A stretch of DNA of 64,000 bases from Alitta virens (GCA_932294295.1 OW028585.1:24408813-24472812); one strand, 5' to 3'; positions 47,901-57,402 are shown, counted from the stretch's first letter. The notes: generated by a model from the sequence alone, not told the origin. Numbers and translations are program-made.

Positions 47901-48289
47901 TGCAATATGAGTTCAAATTGCCATGGTTACTAAAAGCGTCATCAAAAAATATATGCACTGAAACCATAATAAAAATATCATGTCAAAAAGGGGAATACAT
48001 ATTTTAGTAAAATAAAACAAAAGAAACGGCCTAGAAAAGTATCTTTACCTTCCAACTTATAACTTGATGATGCAATCTGATCTGTGAAGAATTCTGCAGC
48101 ATCCAGCCTGTGTTAGGAAAAAAAAACATGGCAATAAATCTGTCTGCAATTTGGGGATTTTTTAGGGCAGGATGTTCTGACCAACCTTAACAAGGAAGTT
48201 ATAACTTGAGCCATTTCCAGTTCATTTTCATGCCACATGGTGGCGCATGCGTACACGGTGGGGCGCCCTCTTGTCGTCACTGGCAAACC
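35947..48289 (-). CDS. chitin synthase (family 2 glycosyltransferase), C-terminal 13 exons; N-terminus outside or unseen
   Basis: Exons in gene order: 48289-48186, 48107-48049, 47957-47867, 47629-47476, 47048-46865, 40135-39935, 39317-39097, 38814-38647, 38218-38089, 37836-37682, 37374-37226, 36846-36708 and 36132-35947. Together they give 1941 nt in one frame, 646 residues to the stop. Landmarks: YACATMWHE, FFDDAF, YGGR, TLDGDVRF, the donor-site block GSGPIFW, CAPGCFSLFR, GEDRW, and HQRLRW in place of the usual Q-R-R-R-W. Several transmembrane segments follow, then WGTRE and a basic tail ending SAFLI. It would polymerise UDP-GlcNAc into chitin at the plasma membrane. The donor after 39097 (GTTCGT) is weak. 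Upstream exons for the N-terminal membrane region are not found in 48.3-53.7 kb. No stop or frame break interrupts the 13 exons. Confidence 0.92.
36335..36470. repeat. palindromic repeat ATGCGTTTTCCATGCGTTT
   Basis: ATGCGTTTTCCATGCGTTT occurs twice directly, and its inverse GGAAAACGCATGG occurs between them. It lies in the intron of chitin synthase between its last two exons. Confidence 0.75.
36908..37050. repeat. palindromic MITE, family M1, copy j
   Basis: AGCAGTTTTCATCGACTTAG, CTCCAGAGGACGTCATGTG, CCCATTGGCTGAGGG, CACATGATGTCCTCTG. Located in a chitin synthase intron. Confidence 0.8.
37461..37618. repeat. palindromic MITE, family M1, copy k
   Basis: GCAGCAGATTTCAGACTTGG, then AAACTCTTGATGACGTCATG (full TGACGTCA), CTCAGCCAATGGCAGTCC, GTTTCCGAGTCTATGAAATC, CTGTAAT. 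Located in a chitin synthase intron. Confidence 0.8.
37858..38045. repeat. palindromic MITE, family M1, copy l
   Basis: ACAGCAGATTTCATTGACTTC, GAGAGGACGTCATGTGAATC; an inserted central segment; CACACGACGTCCTCTGGAGTT, CAAGTCTATGATTACTG. Located in a chitin synthase intron. Confidence 0.8.
38340..38445. repeat. short tandem repeat, ~24-bp units
   Basis: AGCTGGGCCAACACTGGAC/GCTGAGCCAGCACTG repeats about four times within a chitin synthase intron. Confidence 0.75.
38899..38945. repeat. MITE family M1, single-arm copy m
   Basis: ACAGCAAATTTCATAGGCTTG, GAAACTAGGTTCCAGAAGAC; only the left arm is present. Confidence 0.65.
39538..39790. repeat. dispersed minisatellite-bearing repeat, copy 1
   Basis: Irregular 15-24-bp units of the type GTGTAGGGAGCACTATAA at 39545-39665. 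They are followed by a conserved flank with GAGCCCTGTGTTGGCCAC and GGTGTTACCACCATGAGGA. The same unit-plus-flank order is found at 47195-47410. It lies in a chitin synthase intron. Confidence 0.75.
40205..41613 (-). mobile_element. LINE B, 3' segment (interrupted by LINE A; internal deletion)
   Basis: Minus-strand reverse transcriptase pieces. The segment begins near 41613 with a match to the residues just after the LINE B break, has FADDTLIYC near 41150 (the catalytic Y/F-A-D-D box) and SMKYLGLEIDD. It ends with the C-terminal ERFFYFQTLLIFKCIHGL frame and an (AATAAA)n-rich tail at 40225-40340. The middle of the RT (fingers to palm) is deleted, so the element is dead. It occupies the 6.7-kb chitin synthase intron. 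Confidence 0.8.
41619..45956 (-). mobile_element. LINE A, near full-length CR1/L2-like element inserted into LINE B
   Basis: Flanked by a CATTA target duplication (41614-41618 and 45957-45961) and ending at its 3' side in an (ATAA)n tail. In element order: an ORF1 from 45614 with a PHD-like Cys/His cluster (broken by a TGA at a Trp position); a coiled coil near 45400-45200; and an SGNH-esterase-like region with GDSLIRDVD, VGTNNC and DGVHLNNKG (45160-44800). An endonuclease follows at 44543-44031 (RNRHGGGVMFYI, GNIYRPP, LLGDLNYD). The reverse transcriptase at 43714-42213 has N-Y-R-P-I-S and FDTIDH, and a C-terminal domain follows at 42152-41859. Multiple frameshifts and stops make it inactive. 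Confidence 0.87.
45962..46810 (-). mobile_element. LINE B, 5' segment (endonuclease)
   Basis: Minus strand: WLDEYINDN then IVRRDRNRNGGGVCFYIRD, TICRPPKS, VIVMGDFNY, and at 46415-46233 FDMKQLIQEPTGVT with SMSDHDCV. The frame at 46208-45962 leads into PWVNADIVKLMN, at which point LINE A was inserted. The remainder continues at 41613. It is related to, but diverged from, LINE A. Confidence 0.82.
47195..47410. repeat. dispersed minisatellite-bearing repeat, copy 2
   Basis: GGTGTAGGGAGAGTTAGGTG-type units, then GAGCCCTGTGTTGGCCAC and GTGTTACCACCC, as in copy 1. It lies in the chitin synthase intron between 47048 and 47476. Confidence 0.7.
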
Positions 48290-50164
48290 CTGCAAAGAAG
48301 ACGATTGGTTCTTCTTTCAATGATCAAGACAGATTAAGAAGGTGCTGCTCGTTTGCAATTAGCAAGAATATTTTGCCACATTGAAAGAGTTGAACTACAC
48401 TTTTTATTGACTTTTTTTTGTAACACTATATGAGAAAATCTTTTTAGAAGGAAAATATTGGATTTCTGAATGAATCTTTGAATGTTTCTTTAAATGGCAG
48501 ACAATTCAATTGTATTGCAATCAAAACCCTTTCTATCAAGGAACCAAAAGTTGATATGATTATACAGCTAAAGTATATAGTGTGGATAAGCACCTACAAA
48601 CAGGAAAATCGTGCACTTTTGGCTGAGGCTGTGAAATTTGGATCAAGAGGCGAGATCATTTTAAAGATTGGAGTCATTCTAAACTTCACTTTTGGTTGTC
48701 ATGATAACCAGTAATATCGACTAGGGCATTGCGATGGCCTGCGTGTCAGTCAGTTTGCCCTCCCTTTTGTACTCTCTGTCTGTCAACCACACTAAGACAT
48801 AATAATTTCAGGTCTACTGATGCTGAACTCATAGAACTACAGGTAATATACATTAAAGGAAGACCTGAATGAGCTAAAAATAGAAGTCTTTGACTTTTTT
48901 TAGGGCATAAAGGTCAAAGTCATCCAGAACCGTGTAGCTCTTCAGCCAACTCCTACCAGCAAAACGAGGCTCCTCCCTCTAACCAACCATCCATATTATT
49001 CATATAATGACATGATTACTGTGGAAATGCGTATTTAAAACACTAAATATGATCCCTAAATAATAATGCAAGAAAAAAGTGCTGTAAATCAAAAAACCAC
49101 ACCATAATCAAAGTGTCTAAAAGCTTTTGGCAATAGCTGTCCATCTTAAAGGGCACTCTCATTACTCATAGGGGTAGGAGTAGCGCGGTTTCACAACATA
49201 GGGAAATCCTGCCAAAAGTACAGCTATAAATCGCACACCATTAGAACCGCGATACAAATGCGCAACTTACAAACCAAATTTGATAAAGATCCGACTAGTA
49301 GAAGCGGAGAAAATTATGATTATAGTAAAAATTCAGGCCTAGCAAAAGCTGTGAATTTTTGACGTTGTACAAATCGTCCACACACATGAAACATGTTAAA
49401 ACAAACTTGACGGCTGTTTTTTTTTTTAGAAACGGACCTTGTTTTCATTTTATTTTGATTTCGAATTGTTACAATAAAATAAAGTCACTATATTAGAGCT
49501 ACTGCACACATTTAAGAGCTAAAAATCGTATATTTCAGGATATTTATTGCATGCGTGGTGGCGCACCTGTCACTTCACTGCAGCTCCCTCTGGGAATAGA
49601 TAATCTCTTTCATATAAGCGAAAAATTATTATTTGCCATGCTTCATGCTACATACAATCTTAAAAGAGTGTTAGTGGACTTGTTGTTAAGTATAAATGTA
49701 TGATCTACATTCATGCTTTCGGTATTTCCTAACTTTTATGATCTCTAAATTCTCGCACGTGCCACCACGATGTTGCATCATGAGCTATCGATTCGCAACT
49801 TTAAATGAGCAATAGGCCCCTAGTTGTGTTTCTAGGTATGTAAATGTTTGGAGGTTAAAGTAAGAACACATTAAGATCTTTACTGTGATTTTGTGATGAC
49901 AATTTTTGTCTAATCACAAGGAATGACTTGTGACACCATAGGCACCGATTCGTTAATCTGTTGATATTTTTGAGGGCGGCATGACCATTGCAACTTTTTT
50001 TGCACAACTTCGTCGCAAACTTTTTGTTATCTTAGGGAAATTATGTCACCTTTTTGGTCAATTATGACACACAATTGTGGAGAAATATATTGCCTACAGT
50101 AATGACTTGAGTGATTGTGAAAATGACTTATGGGCTGAAAAAACTATGGTTTGGAATCAGTCCC
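48290..50164. other. upstream of the visible chitin synthase exons
   Basis: Should be intron if the gene continues upstream. No splice-flanked exon with chitin synthase character is seen. It shares a repeated stretch with the lectin intron (48775-48910 versus 28860-28985). Confidence 0.45.
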
Positions 50165-50600
50165 TACATCTACATGTAGGGACTGATGCATCGGTGTAGG
50201 GTAGGAGAGCCGAGCAACCATGGTTGCTCGGCTCTCTTACCTCTATCAGTGAGCATGGATGTCAAAAAGGGACTATACATGCTGACTTGTGCTGACTCGA
50301 GCTTAATCCCGTATAAACTATTAAGATGAGCGTTTGCGGTAAATCCGTCCCAGAGAAGGCAGTGTAACGATCGATGGTTCAAAAGCATTCCCCGGCCGTC
50401 CGCTGAGCGTTTCCTGAGCGTTCCATGAGATGTACAAGAGTGAACACGAGTGGATGGCGAGTATACGCAAATGATCTAGAGGGACCATTATACTGAATAG
50501 CACGAGTATTCTTACCATGCTCTGCGAGTGAATTACGTATGAGCAAGGATAAACAAGAGCTAAGCGATCATCTTTGATTAAAAATAAGATTGAAAGGAAC
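50165..50600. repeat. foldback repeat family FB1, copy 3
   Basis: An inverted AGAGCCGAGCAACCATGGTTGCTCGGCTCT palindrome at 50206-50235 (written in halves: GAGCCGAGCAACCA / TGGTTGCTCGGCTC). It is followed by GGCGAGTATACGCAAATGAT and GAGTGAATTACGTATGAGCA, shared with copies 1 and 4. Confidence 0.7.
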
Positions 50601-50932
50601 TTACTGCCATTTTGCTCATGAGTGTCAGTGGTTACATGCAACCAGCCACTCGGTTGAACTGTGGTTTCCTATTTATATAATTTGTAAATCTTGGATGCTT
50701 GATTGCACACATATCAGTTGACGTATTGGCACAAAAATAACCAGCAGAACATTGAACGCACATACGTCATAAAAACATTTTATCCATATCCAGCTGATAA
50801 CTGTGAAACGAAAAGCAAAAAATTCAGCCAGAACAGAATAGGGACTGCTTGATAGCAGGCTAGTACAGGACAACATTGTTTCAACATTGGCCTCTTTTTT
50901 AGTCAGTCAACCGTCCATGTGTCAGTTTATCA

Positions 50933-51008
50933 GTTTGTCAGTCAGTCAGTCAGTCAGTCAGCATGTCAATCATTTAGTCAGTCAGTCAGTCAGTCAGTCA
51001 GTCAGTTT
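50933..51008. repeat. (CAGT)n microsatellite
   Basis: Two runs of tetranucleotide GTCA/CAGT units, interrupted by GCATGTCAATCATTTA. Confidence 0.9.
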
Positions 51009-51164
51009 TAAATGGCATGGTAGGGTCCATAATACAGGGGTTTTCAGTCATATTATTTTAAAGCACATACATTAAAACCCGAAACTTCTAACCCTTTAGA
51101 TGTATTTTAGAAAGGGACAGATACCTAATGGAACACGGCAAGATTAATGATACATTATTGAAAA

Positions 51165-51280
51165 TACTTTGAGTAGCCAGCTATAACCAGACAATTCCAT
51201 TTCATGGCAGGTAGCTTCGCATAGGAGTTGTCTAGCTTTGTCTAGCTTTAATTTGGCAGGCCGTTTTTAATTAAACTACG
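51165..51280. repeat. AGCCAG-type repeat, second location
   Basis: AGTAGCCAGCTATAACCAGAC and GTCTAGCTTTGTCTAGCTTTAA match 13950-14045 inside the inverted-repeat transposon. Confidence 0.55.
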
Positions 51281-51284
51281 GATG

Positions 51285-51960
51285 ACAAAATTTTGTACTC
51301 TTGCTTATCCTTGCTCATTCGTAATTGACTCACTGAGCATTGTACGGATACTCCTGCTATTCTGTAGAATGGTCCCGGTCCCTCTAGATCACTCATGGAT
51401 ATGCGTGGAGAGGGTAAAATTTTTTAAGCATTTTTAAAAATCTGGCGGATGTTCGACGAGTGAAATTGTTTACCTTTTTACGGGAATCAATCGGGAGACA
51501 CTCGGTGAGTGGTTGGCGAGTGGTTGGCGAGTGATCTACATTTGTCCCTGGCCATTCGTGGCCATTTGTGCATACTCGCGGGTATGCATGGCAGGCTGTC
51601 CATTTGTGTATACTCACCATCCACTCGTGTTCACTCTTGTACAGCTCATGGAACACATGGTGGATGGCCGGGGAATGCTCTTGAACCATCGACCATCAGA
51701 GTGGCCTTTTCTGGGCCCGTAGATCTCCTGCCGAGCAGTCAACTGCTGTCTGCTGAGCGGCCAACAGATATCCGCCGACAGTCAATGGAAGTCAGCCAAG
51801 CGTTTGATGAATGTCCCGCGAACACTCATCTAAATAGTTTATACATGATTAACAGAAGCACGAGTGAGCACGATTGAGCACGTATAGTCCCTTTTTAACG
51901 TTCCATGGTCCTTCGGCTCTCTTACTATTGACAGTGAGAACGCCCCTTAAGAAGGCATCT
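51285..51960. repeat. foldback repeat family FB1, copy 4 (most complete)
   Basis: Left part is the reverse complement of copy 1 (ATCCGCCAGA..., CTCTCCACG). The right part carries GAGTGAGCACG and the end CAGTGAGAACGCCCCTTAAG. The 51509-51877 open frame through it is a by-product of the repeat. Confidence 0.7.
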
Positions 51961-52129
51961 TATGAAATTAGCATGCATTAATGGACGTTACAATTCCAAG
52001 ACCTATTATTCGTATTTGTTGGACATCAGGATCTTGGCTCAGCTGTGTGTGATAGTGAATTATATTGAATGACATGTGAACCTAAAGTCTGGTTTAGATA
52101 TTATTGGTCTAATTTGAAGGAAGGAGACA

Positions 52130-52445
52130 GCACTCGGAAGAGCAGGCATAGGGAGGACTTGGTGTGGGGAGAGCTAGGGACAGGGATAACTAGGTGTAAG
52201 GAGCACTATATGTGTAGGGAGAGCCCCAGATAGCATTCCCAATTGGGACAACATCGGCGTGACATCAGCAATGTTGATATGTTGTTCTGATGGCGGCCAG
52301 TATAGAAACGATACTCGCCCGATTTGGAATGCTATCTAGGGCTAGGAAGCACTAGGTGTGGGAGCACTAGGCATAGGGAGAGCTAGCTGCAGGGGGAACT
52401 AGGGGTAGGGAGAGCTAGGTGTAGCATGCATTGCGCAGTGTTAAT
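52130..52445. repeat. dispersed minisatellite-bearing repeat, copy 3, with a nested MITE
   Basis: Units such as GGTGTAGGGAGAGCTAGG on both sides of a 117-bp MITE at 52225-52341. The shared GTTGGCCAC flank of copies 1 and 2 is absent here. Confidence 0.7.
52225..52341. mobile_element. 117-bp MITE with CCC(T)AGATAGCATTCC ends
   Basis: Left end CCCAGATAGCATTCC, right end GGAATGCTATCTAGGG, inverted relative to each other. The inside is GC-richer with CCAATTGGG. It splits the minisatellite array. Confidence 0.8.
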
Positions 52446-53675
52446 CAGTGAGTTAATTGCTATTTATCACAGCTGACAGAAGTGACAAGGAAAATGCACA
52501 TGACATAATCTGATTTCAGATATTCTTGGTTTGGAAACCAGCAAATACGCAATCACATGACGCAGTCAGCTGAAAGTATTGTATTTTTCCACTACACTGC
52601 GGGATTGAAGTGACTTATAAAAGCAGTCCTAATGCATTATTACGTGGTGATAATATAAATGGCTTCTAAAGGAGTTTTTAAACAGTGTTGCTTGTGGAAA
52701 TATTCTGGGCTTGAGGGGGAGGGGCGGGGGTGGTAAGGTGTGTCGGACCCCTGGCATGGGATGTCCACCAAGAAATATCGCAGTAAAATCTTATATCAAT
52801 CATTACTTTCCAATTGGTCCTAACTAAAGGGAGGAAATGGTCAAATCCCCCCTTAAATACGCCACTGATAATAACATTTTCTAAGCAGTGGTGTATGTGG
52901 GATTTATTCCAGGGACGGGCAAAGTTACAAGTTTTCCTCAAATCAATTGCAAGATATGGACAGATTATTAAAAAAAACTACTGTGTATGGCATTACACTG
53001 ATTTGCATGCAAAATACTACAATTTAAATTTATGGGGCTTGATTAGGTACATTTCGGAGATATATCGGCATCAGACAGTGAACATTTGGAGAAAACGTCG
53101 GAGATAGATAGAAGAAATATTATGGTAAGGTAGAAATTTTTGGGAAATACCGAAATTAGATGGTGTCAATTTTGGGAAAAATTTGAATAAATTTAAGAAA
53201 TTTGAAATAGCAGATGATGGAAGAAAATTTGCAGAAATATCAGTAAAACGTGTAATGGGGAAATTTCTTACTTTTGTAGGGTTATCTAAAACAGGCTGCA
53301 CTGTAAAAAATGCTCAGCGAAATAACTAAATGTATTGAGCGCAGCCGAAAGCCTAAAAATACAGATTAAACTGATAACTCAGTTTGTGTTAAAGTTACTC
53401 AAATGGCTGTGTTATCTCAGATAATTAATGTTTGATACAAAAATATTAATCTGATGTAGCTCCAACAAATTCTTATATTAATATACAGTTTATTGTGACT
53501 TTTTAACCCAAATAAATTAACTCGAAACGAGTAATATTTTAATAATTATTTTGACATAATGCAATTGACGTGTTATGTTTAAGATAAATTATGATAGCTT
53601 GGAGTAATCCTTTGTAGTAGTTCAATTATACTGCTTAAGCAGATTTAGATAGTTCATGCCAAGTGCAAAAGGCAA
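52446..53675. other. intergenic or intronic sequence
   Basis: No supported gene. A block at 53290-53345 begins CACTGTAAAAAATGCTCAGCG, like the start of the ACTGTAA element at 5920, but no matching end is seen. Confidence 0.4.
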
Positions 53676-53740
53676 GGGCCGGATAGCTCAGTGAGTTAAA
53701 CACCTGCCTTCTGATGCAGAGGTAGTGGATCCAAGATAAT
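53676..53740 (+). repeat. tRNA-like sequence (degenerate tRNA or SINE head)
   Basis: GGGCCGGATAGCTCAGTGAG (A-box like), anticodon-type stem CTGCC/GCAG around TTCTGAT, then GGTAGTGGATCCAA as a poor B box. The acceptor stem cannot be closed. The LTR element inserted 9 bases downstream. Called a tRNA relic, not a functional tRNA. Confidence 0.5.
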
Positions 53741-53801
53741 GATAATTGTGTAAGGTCCTTCAGACTTGACTCAAACAAACTCAAAGAATACATTTTGAAG
53801 C

Positions 53802-53807
53802 TTTATT
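53802..53807 (-). terminator. LTR poly(A) signal
   Basis: AATAAA on the element strand, about 50 bases from the LTR end. Present in both LTR copies. Confidence 0.6.
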
Positions 53808-54639
53808 GGCCCTGCCCTAGCAAAACGTCCTGCCTATACCATTCTATGGACCAAACTGATCCTGCCAGCATCCCTGTAGCCCCCAGCAGCCCACTCTGGC
53901 CAATAGGAACCCAGCCATGCCCCTATCACGTGCTCCCCTTACTGGGGCATAGGAAATGCCCCACATTCTAGGTCAACGGCCTCACAGAGGTCACTGGGGT
54001 CATGGGAACGGGTAACATTCGAAAAACGGATTCCAGGTCATCACACTGTCCTCTCCTACAAATGAGGCATGTCCTCATGCCTCCGACATAGCCCAGAGGA
54101 GACCTAATCACCAATGTCTTCCGGGGGGGGGGGGGGGGATGGAGGCAGTATCAACAGTGACTTTTAACAAAGTACCCACTATTGGTTAACAATGAATAGG
54201 ACGATTTGACTAGCGGTCAGGGCAGACATGTCATAAGCAACAACACTACATCAACAACAACAACAACCCACCCCAGCCCAATGATAGCTGGGGACAAACA
54301 CACAACATTCAGCACATAACAAGGCCATTACTGGCACAACAATATGGCTTCCATTCGAAGTCCACAAGAGTCCACAATGATTTCACACTTTTTCTTAAAA
54401 AAATAAAGAGTCAATCCTCCTGGTCCCTGTCACTGGGCACTAGCTCCAGGGGAGCTGTCAGTCACACTCCAGAGGCACAGTCCACTCACACAGTCCTGGG
54501 ACTATTCACAGTTCAAAGCCAAACACCGTCTGACAGCTGTCAAGCCGTGACCTTGTCAGGTCATCTGTTAGAATCTGGCGCGTTGAAATCACTACAAAGA
54601 TGGACACTCCTGCGCATTGAAATCACTACACACAATAAT

Positions 54640-54790
54640 CCAACCAGGTTGGGTATCCGTTAGGCATTCCACCTAATTAGTACAGACCTAATCCGAGGTC
54701 AAGTCCACACTTTCCAACCAGTTTTTGGGTATCCGTTAGGCACTCCACCTAATTAGTCCACAGACCTAATCCGAGGTCAAGTCCACACTT
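54640..54790. repeat. ~75-bp tandem duplication in the LTR
   Basis: GGGTATCCGTTAGGCA...CCACCTAATTAGT...CTAATCCGAGGTCAAGTCC occurs twice in direct orientation. Confidence 0.85.
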
Positions 54791-55099
54791 TAGGTAAGCC
54801 TAAACCCAATTCTATTGTCATTCCGCGGTAGTGTCTATGCATTTGTGTCCAATATGCTATCCAGGGGCGTATTCTGGGTCGTTTTCTGTTGATTAGTCTG
54901 CCTGAGGCCGCCACCCAGGAGGACCAGTGACACACGTCCTTGTCACCACATGGCCTCCGGGGGGAGCGGTCCAGTTCGTTGTCCATTTACACATTTCCGG
55001 TTGGCATCTGGGGGTTGGTGTCTGGGGATGTTATCCAGGGGCTGTGGGCCCAACGATCGGGCCACACACCAGAGGCTGGATGGAGGTTGATGGAAGGAC

Positions 55100-56797
55100 T
55101 CAGGGTTTGGACACCCGGCGGTGCTCCTTCCACATCCTGGTCCGCTCCTCGGACATCCTGGTTACCTCCTCCAGGAGGAGGTCAGCCTGTCGTTCTGCAT
55201 CCCTGCGCCTCCTCTTCTCGGATTCTGCATCCTTCAGGGCCCCATCTCGTTGTCGTGCAACCTCCTCATAGTCTCGGGCTTGGGCCGCAATCTGGGCCCG
55301 GGCCCTAACGAGGTCCTTCATGAGGTCTTGGATTCTCTCCTCTAGGGTCATCTCTGAGGGGAGCCGGCCCATCCGGTTCTCTTTACTCTCCCTGAGGGTT
55401 CTCCGGGGAGGGGCCCCGAGGCAGGGGCAAGGTGTCGTCCTGCAGGGGTCATCTGCACCCGAGTCTGGGTGGGCATGGACGGTGTCCAGGTCAAGGTGGT
55501 CGACATCAGCGTGGGCACCATCTGGGTCCTGGTGGGCGAGGGCCTGGAGGCCGGTAGAGAGGCATCCGTGTGGGGCCCCTTGATTTCCTCCAGGGCAGTG
55601 GCGGCCACAACCCTCTCGGCCTCCCTCCGGGTCGCCCTGTGTTGCAGTTCCAGGTGGCGGCGGAAATTGGACTTCCGGTCCGCCACAAACCCAACTGTAC
55701 ACCTGGGACACTGGTAGCCCATGTAAGAAGCATGGTGAGAGGTCGCCATGTGGCGACTCAGGGCCTTCCTGGAGGTCACAACCTTCGTACAGCGAGCGGA
55801 TGGACACAGGAAGGGGAGGGGCTGGAGGAAACCTCACTGGGAGTCGCACTCCCCTCCGCCCCAGCTGGCAACGTGGAGACCCACGTGGTATACCTGTCGG
55901 CCAAGGGAGACTCTTGGGGAGAGGCACTGGGTGACTGGGCCACGGAGACTGGGGAAGTTACAGACAGGGTCCCCATGTCCGGGGCGACTGCGTCACTGGG
56001 GGACTCTGGAACCAACACCTCTGGTCCAGGGTTCGATTCTCCTCGTCCTCGGCTTCTGGGCTGCCTGGCGGGGGTGTGATGGGGCTGTAGGGGCCCAGTA
56101 ATGGGGCCTCCTCACAATCCTCACCCACCCTGACTGCCTTTGCATAGGTGGTCGCCTGGGCCGATGTAGGGGTGGTCCATTGGGCCTGGGGAGACCCAGC
56201 ATACCATGCCCGGTCGGCCATGCTCCGGAGAACGTCCTCCAGCCAGCATTGGGGTCCCAGTTCATCCCGGATCCACTGGAGGAGGACTGCCATGTCCTCC
56301 CGTAAGGGCTTAGCCCGGACAAGCCGGCGGAACCGAACGAGGTCCGGGGCCTGGTCTGCCACTCCAATGGGCTCATAAGCCCTGGACTCCATGAAGGCCC
56401 ACATGTGCTGCTGGGCCTCCTGCTCCCTCTCCACTGTCCAGTACTCCTGGTTGACTGGGGTTGCCCCCTGCATGTCAAGTGGAGTGGCTTCCTGCTCCAA
56501 GACTGGGGTTGCCCCCGGACGGCGTGGTGCTGGGGTGGTCTCCTGTACAAGGACTGGGGTTGCCCCCAGATAGTCCAAGTGGTGACCACAAACAGCTTCA
56601 ACCTCCTTCTCCTCAACTGTCACCTGGAGATCCACTCCTGCAGCATCTAGGGCCTGCATGACCACATCAGCCAACTCACTGCAGTCCATGTCCATGTTTT
56701 GTTCAAGTACAAATATCAAACTTCTCACTATTAAACTTTTCTCTTGCCTAGGGCAGTACCTCTTTCCTGAATGAAATTCAAGGAAGGAGTGATGCAA
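55100..56797 (-). pseudogene. LTR-embedded frame: acidic N-terminus, two C2H2-like fingers, coiled-coil C-terminus (frameshifted)
   Basis: Minus strand. The N-terminal part (56797-about 56020) has three GATPV repeats and a conserved-looking segment with MWAFMESRAYEP and LLQWIRDELGPQCW. A second frame (56018-about 55800) is Ser/Pro-rich. A third (about 55800-55500) has C-x4-C-x12-H-x4-H followed by C-x2-C-x14-H-x4-H. The last (to 55100) returns to the first frame with a charged coiled coil (about 80 residues, EERIQDLMKDLVRARAQ). So at least three frame changes are needed; I do not reconstruct it. The region is GC-rich, unlike its surroundings. I do not recognise the family. It could be a captured host-type DNA-binding protein or an element accessory protein. 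Confidence 0.6.
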
Positions 56798-56954
56798 GGA
56801 GGTCCTGCATCACAATGTCTTTCCCCCCACAGGCAATAAAATTCGCCAAATATGGAATTTTGGCACCATTTACCCCACCCCCCCCCCCCCCCTCATACTG
56901 AAGGGTCAACTCGGTCAACTTGCCAACCAAGGGGGGTGTTGGAACCATCTTACA

Positions 56955-56970
56955 GACACCCCTTTGTGCC
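56955..56970 (-). other. polypurine tract of the LTR element
   Basis: Element strand GGCACAAAGGGGTGTC directly abuts the 3' LTR start TGTAAGATGG. It is the expected primer site for plus-strand DNA synthesis. Confidence 0.55.
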
Positions 56971-57220
56971 AACTTGCTGAATTAATGACCTTAAATGGCA
57001 GAGGTCAAAAGTCCAGGCACTTTTTGGCGGGTTTTAACCAACAAGAAACACGTGTTTCCATCAGACAAAGAAACCCCAACCTGCCAACAAATACAAAATT
57101 AATGGAATCAGTATCTAGGACCTTTCAGGACCCACCCAATGGAACAGAACCAAAACTAACAAGTTTCGCAACTCCATACTGATGTCATCCATTAACCAGG
57201 ACAAATTTGTCATGTCCCAA

Positions 57221-57402
57221 ACCGTTACATGATAAAATGCAGAGAAAGAAATACACTATCTGACAAATTACCACATAAAAACCGTTACATGATAAGACTC
57301 AGAGAAAGAAATACATTATCTGACGAATTAACACATAAAAAACCGTCACATGATAAGATTCAGAGAAAGGAACACACTATCTGACAAATTACCACATGAA
57401 GA
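57221..57402. repeat. 60-bp tandem repeat, three units, in the element's 3' untranslated region
   Basis: Units start ACCGTTACATGATAA at 57221, 57281 and 57342 and contain AGAGAAAGAAATACA and TGACAAATTA. They lie between the integrase stop and the PPT. Confidence 0.88.

Larger units (their letters stand above)
53749..56954 (-). repeat. 3' LTR, about 3.2 kb
   Basis: In window orientation it starts TGTAAGGTCC and ends GGAACCATCTTACA, giving terminal TGTAAG/CTTACA inverted repeats. The end is followed at once by a pyrimidine run (ACACCCCTTT) that is AAAGGGGTGT on the element strand, a plausible PPT. The length is inferred from these boundaries, because the partner LTR is visible for only 105 bases. 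Such an LTR is unusually long and contains the zinc-finger frame at 55100-56797. Confidence 0.65.

Noticed and set aside
50673..50876. hydrophobic minus-strand frame as a missing N-terminal chitin synthase exon
   Set aside because: It has a good acceptor (GTTTCACAG) and a membrane-like sequence, but no convincing donor in frame and no recognisable chitin synthase motif. Too weak to annotate.
50933..51008. CRISPR-like spaced repeats
   Set aside because: It is a simple tetranucleotide microsatellite with no spacers, in a eukaryotic genome.
53676..53740. functional tRNA gene
   Set aside because: The A box and anticodon arm are plausible, but the B box is poor and the acceptor stem cannot close. 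Treated as a tRNA or SINE relic.
54927..56079. plus-strand open frames over the LTR (114 to 169 aa)
   Set aside because: They are shadows of the GC-rich minus-strand zinc-finger frame; no motif on the plus strand.
56875..56895. C-run (GGGG on element strand) as the polypurine tract and LTR end
   Set aside because: It would place the LTR end at CCCCA without matching the LTR's TGTAAG terminus. The CTTACA at 56949-56954 gives the required inverted terminal repeat and has its own purine tract.
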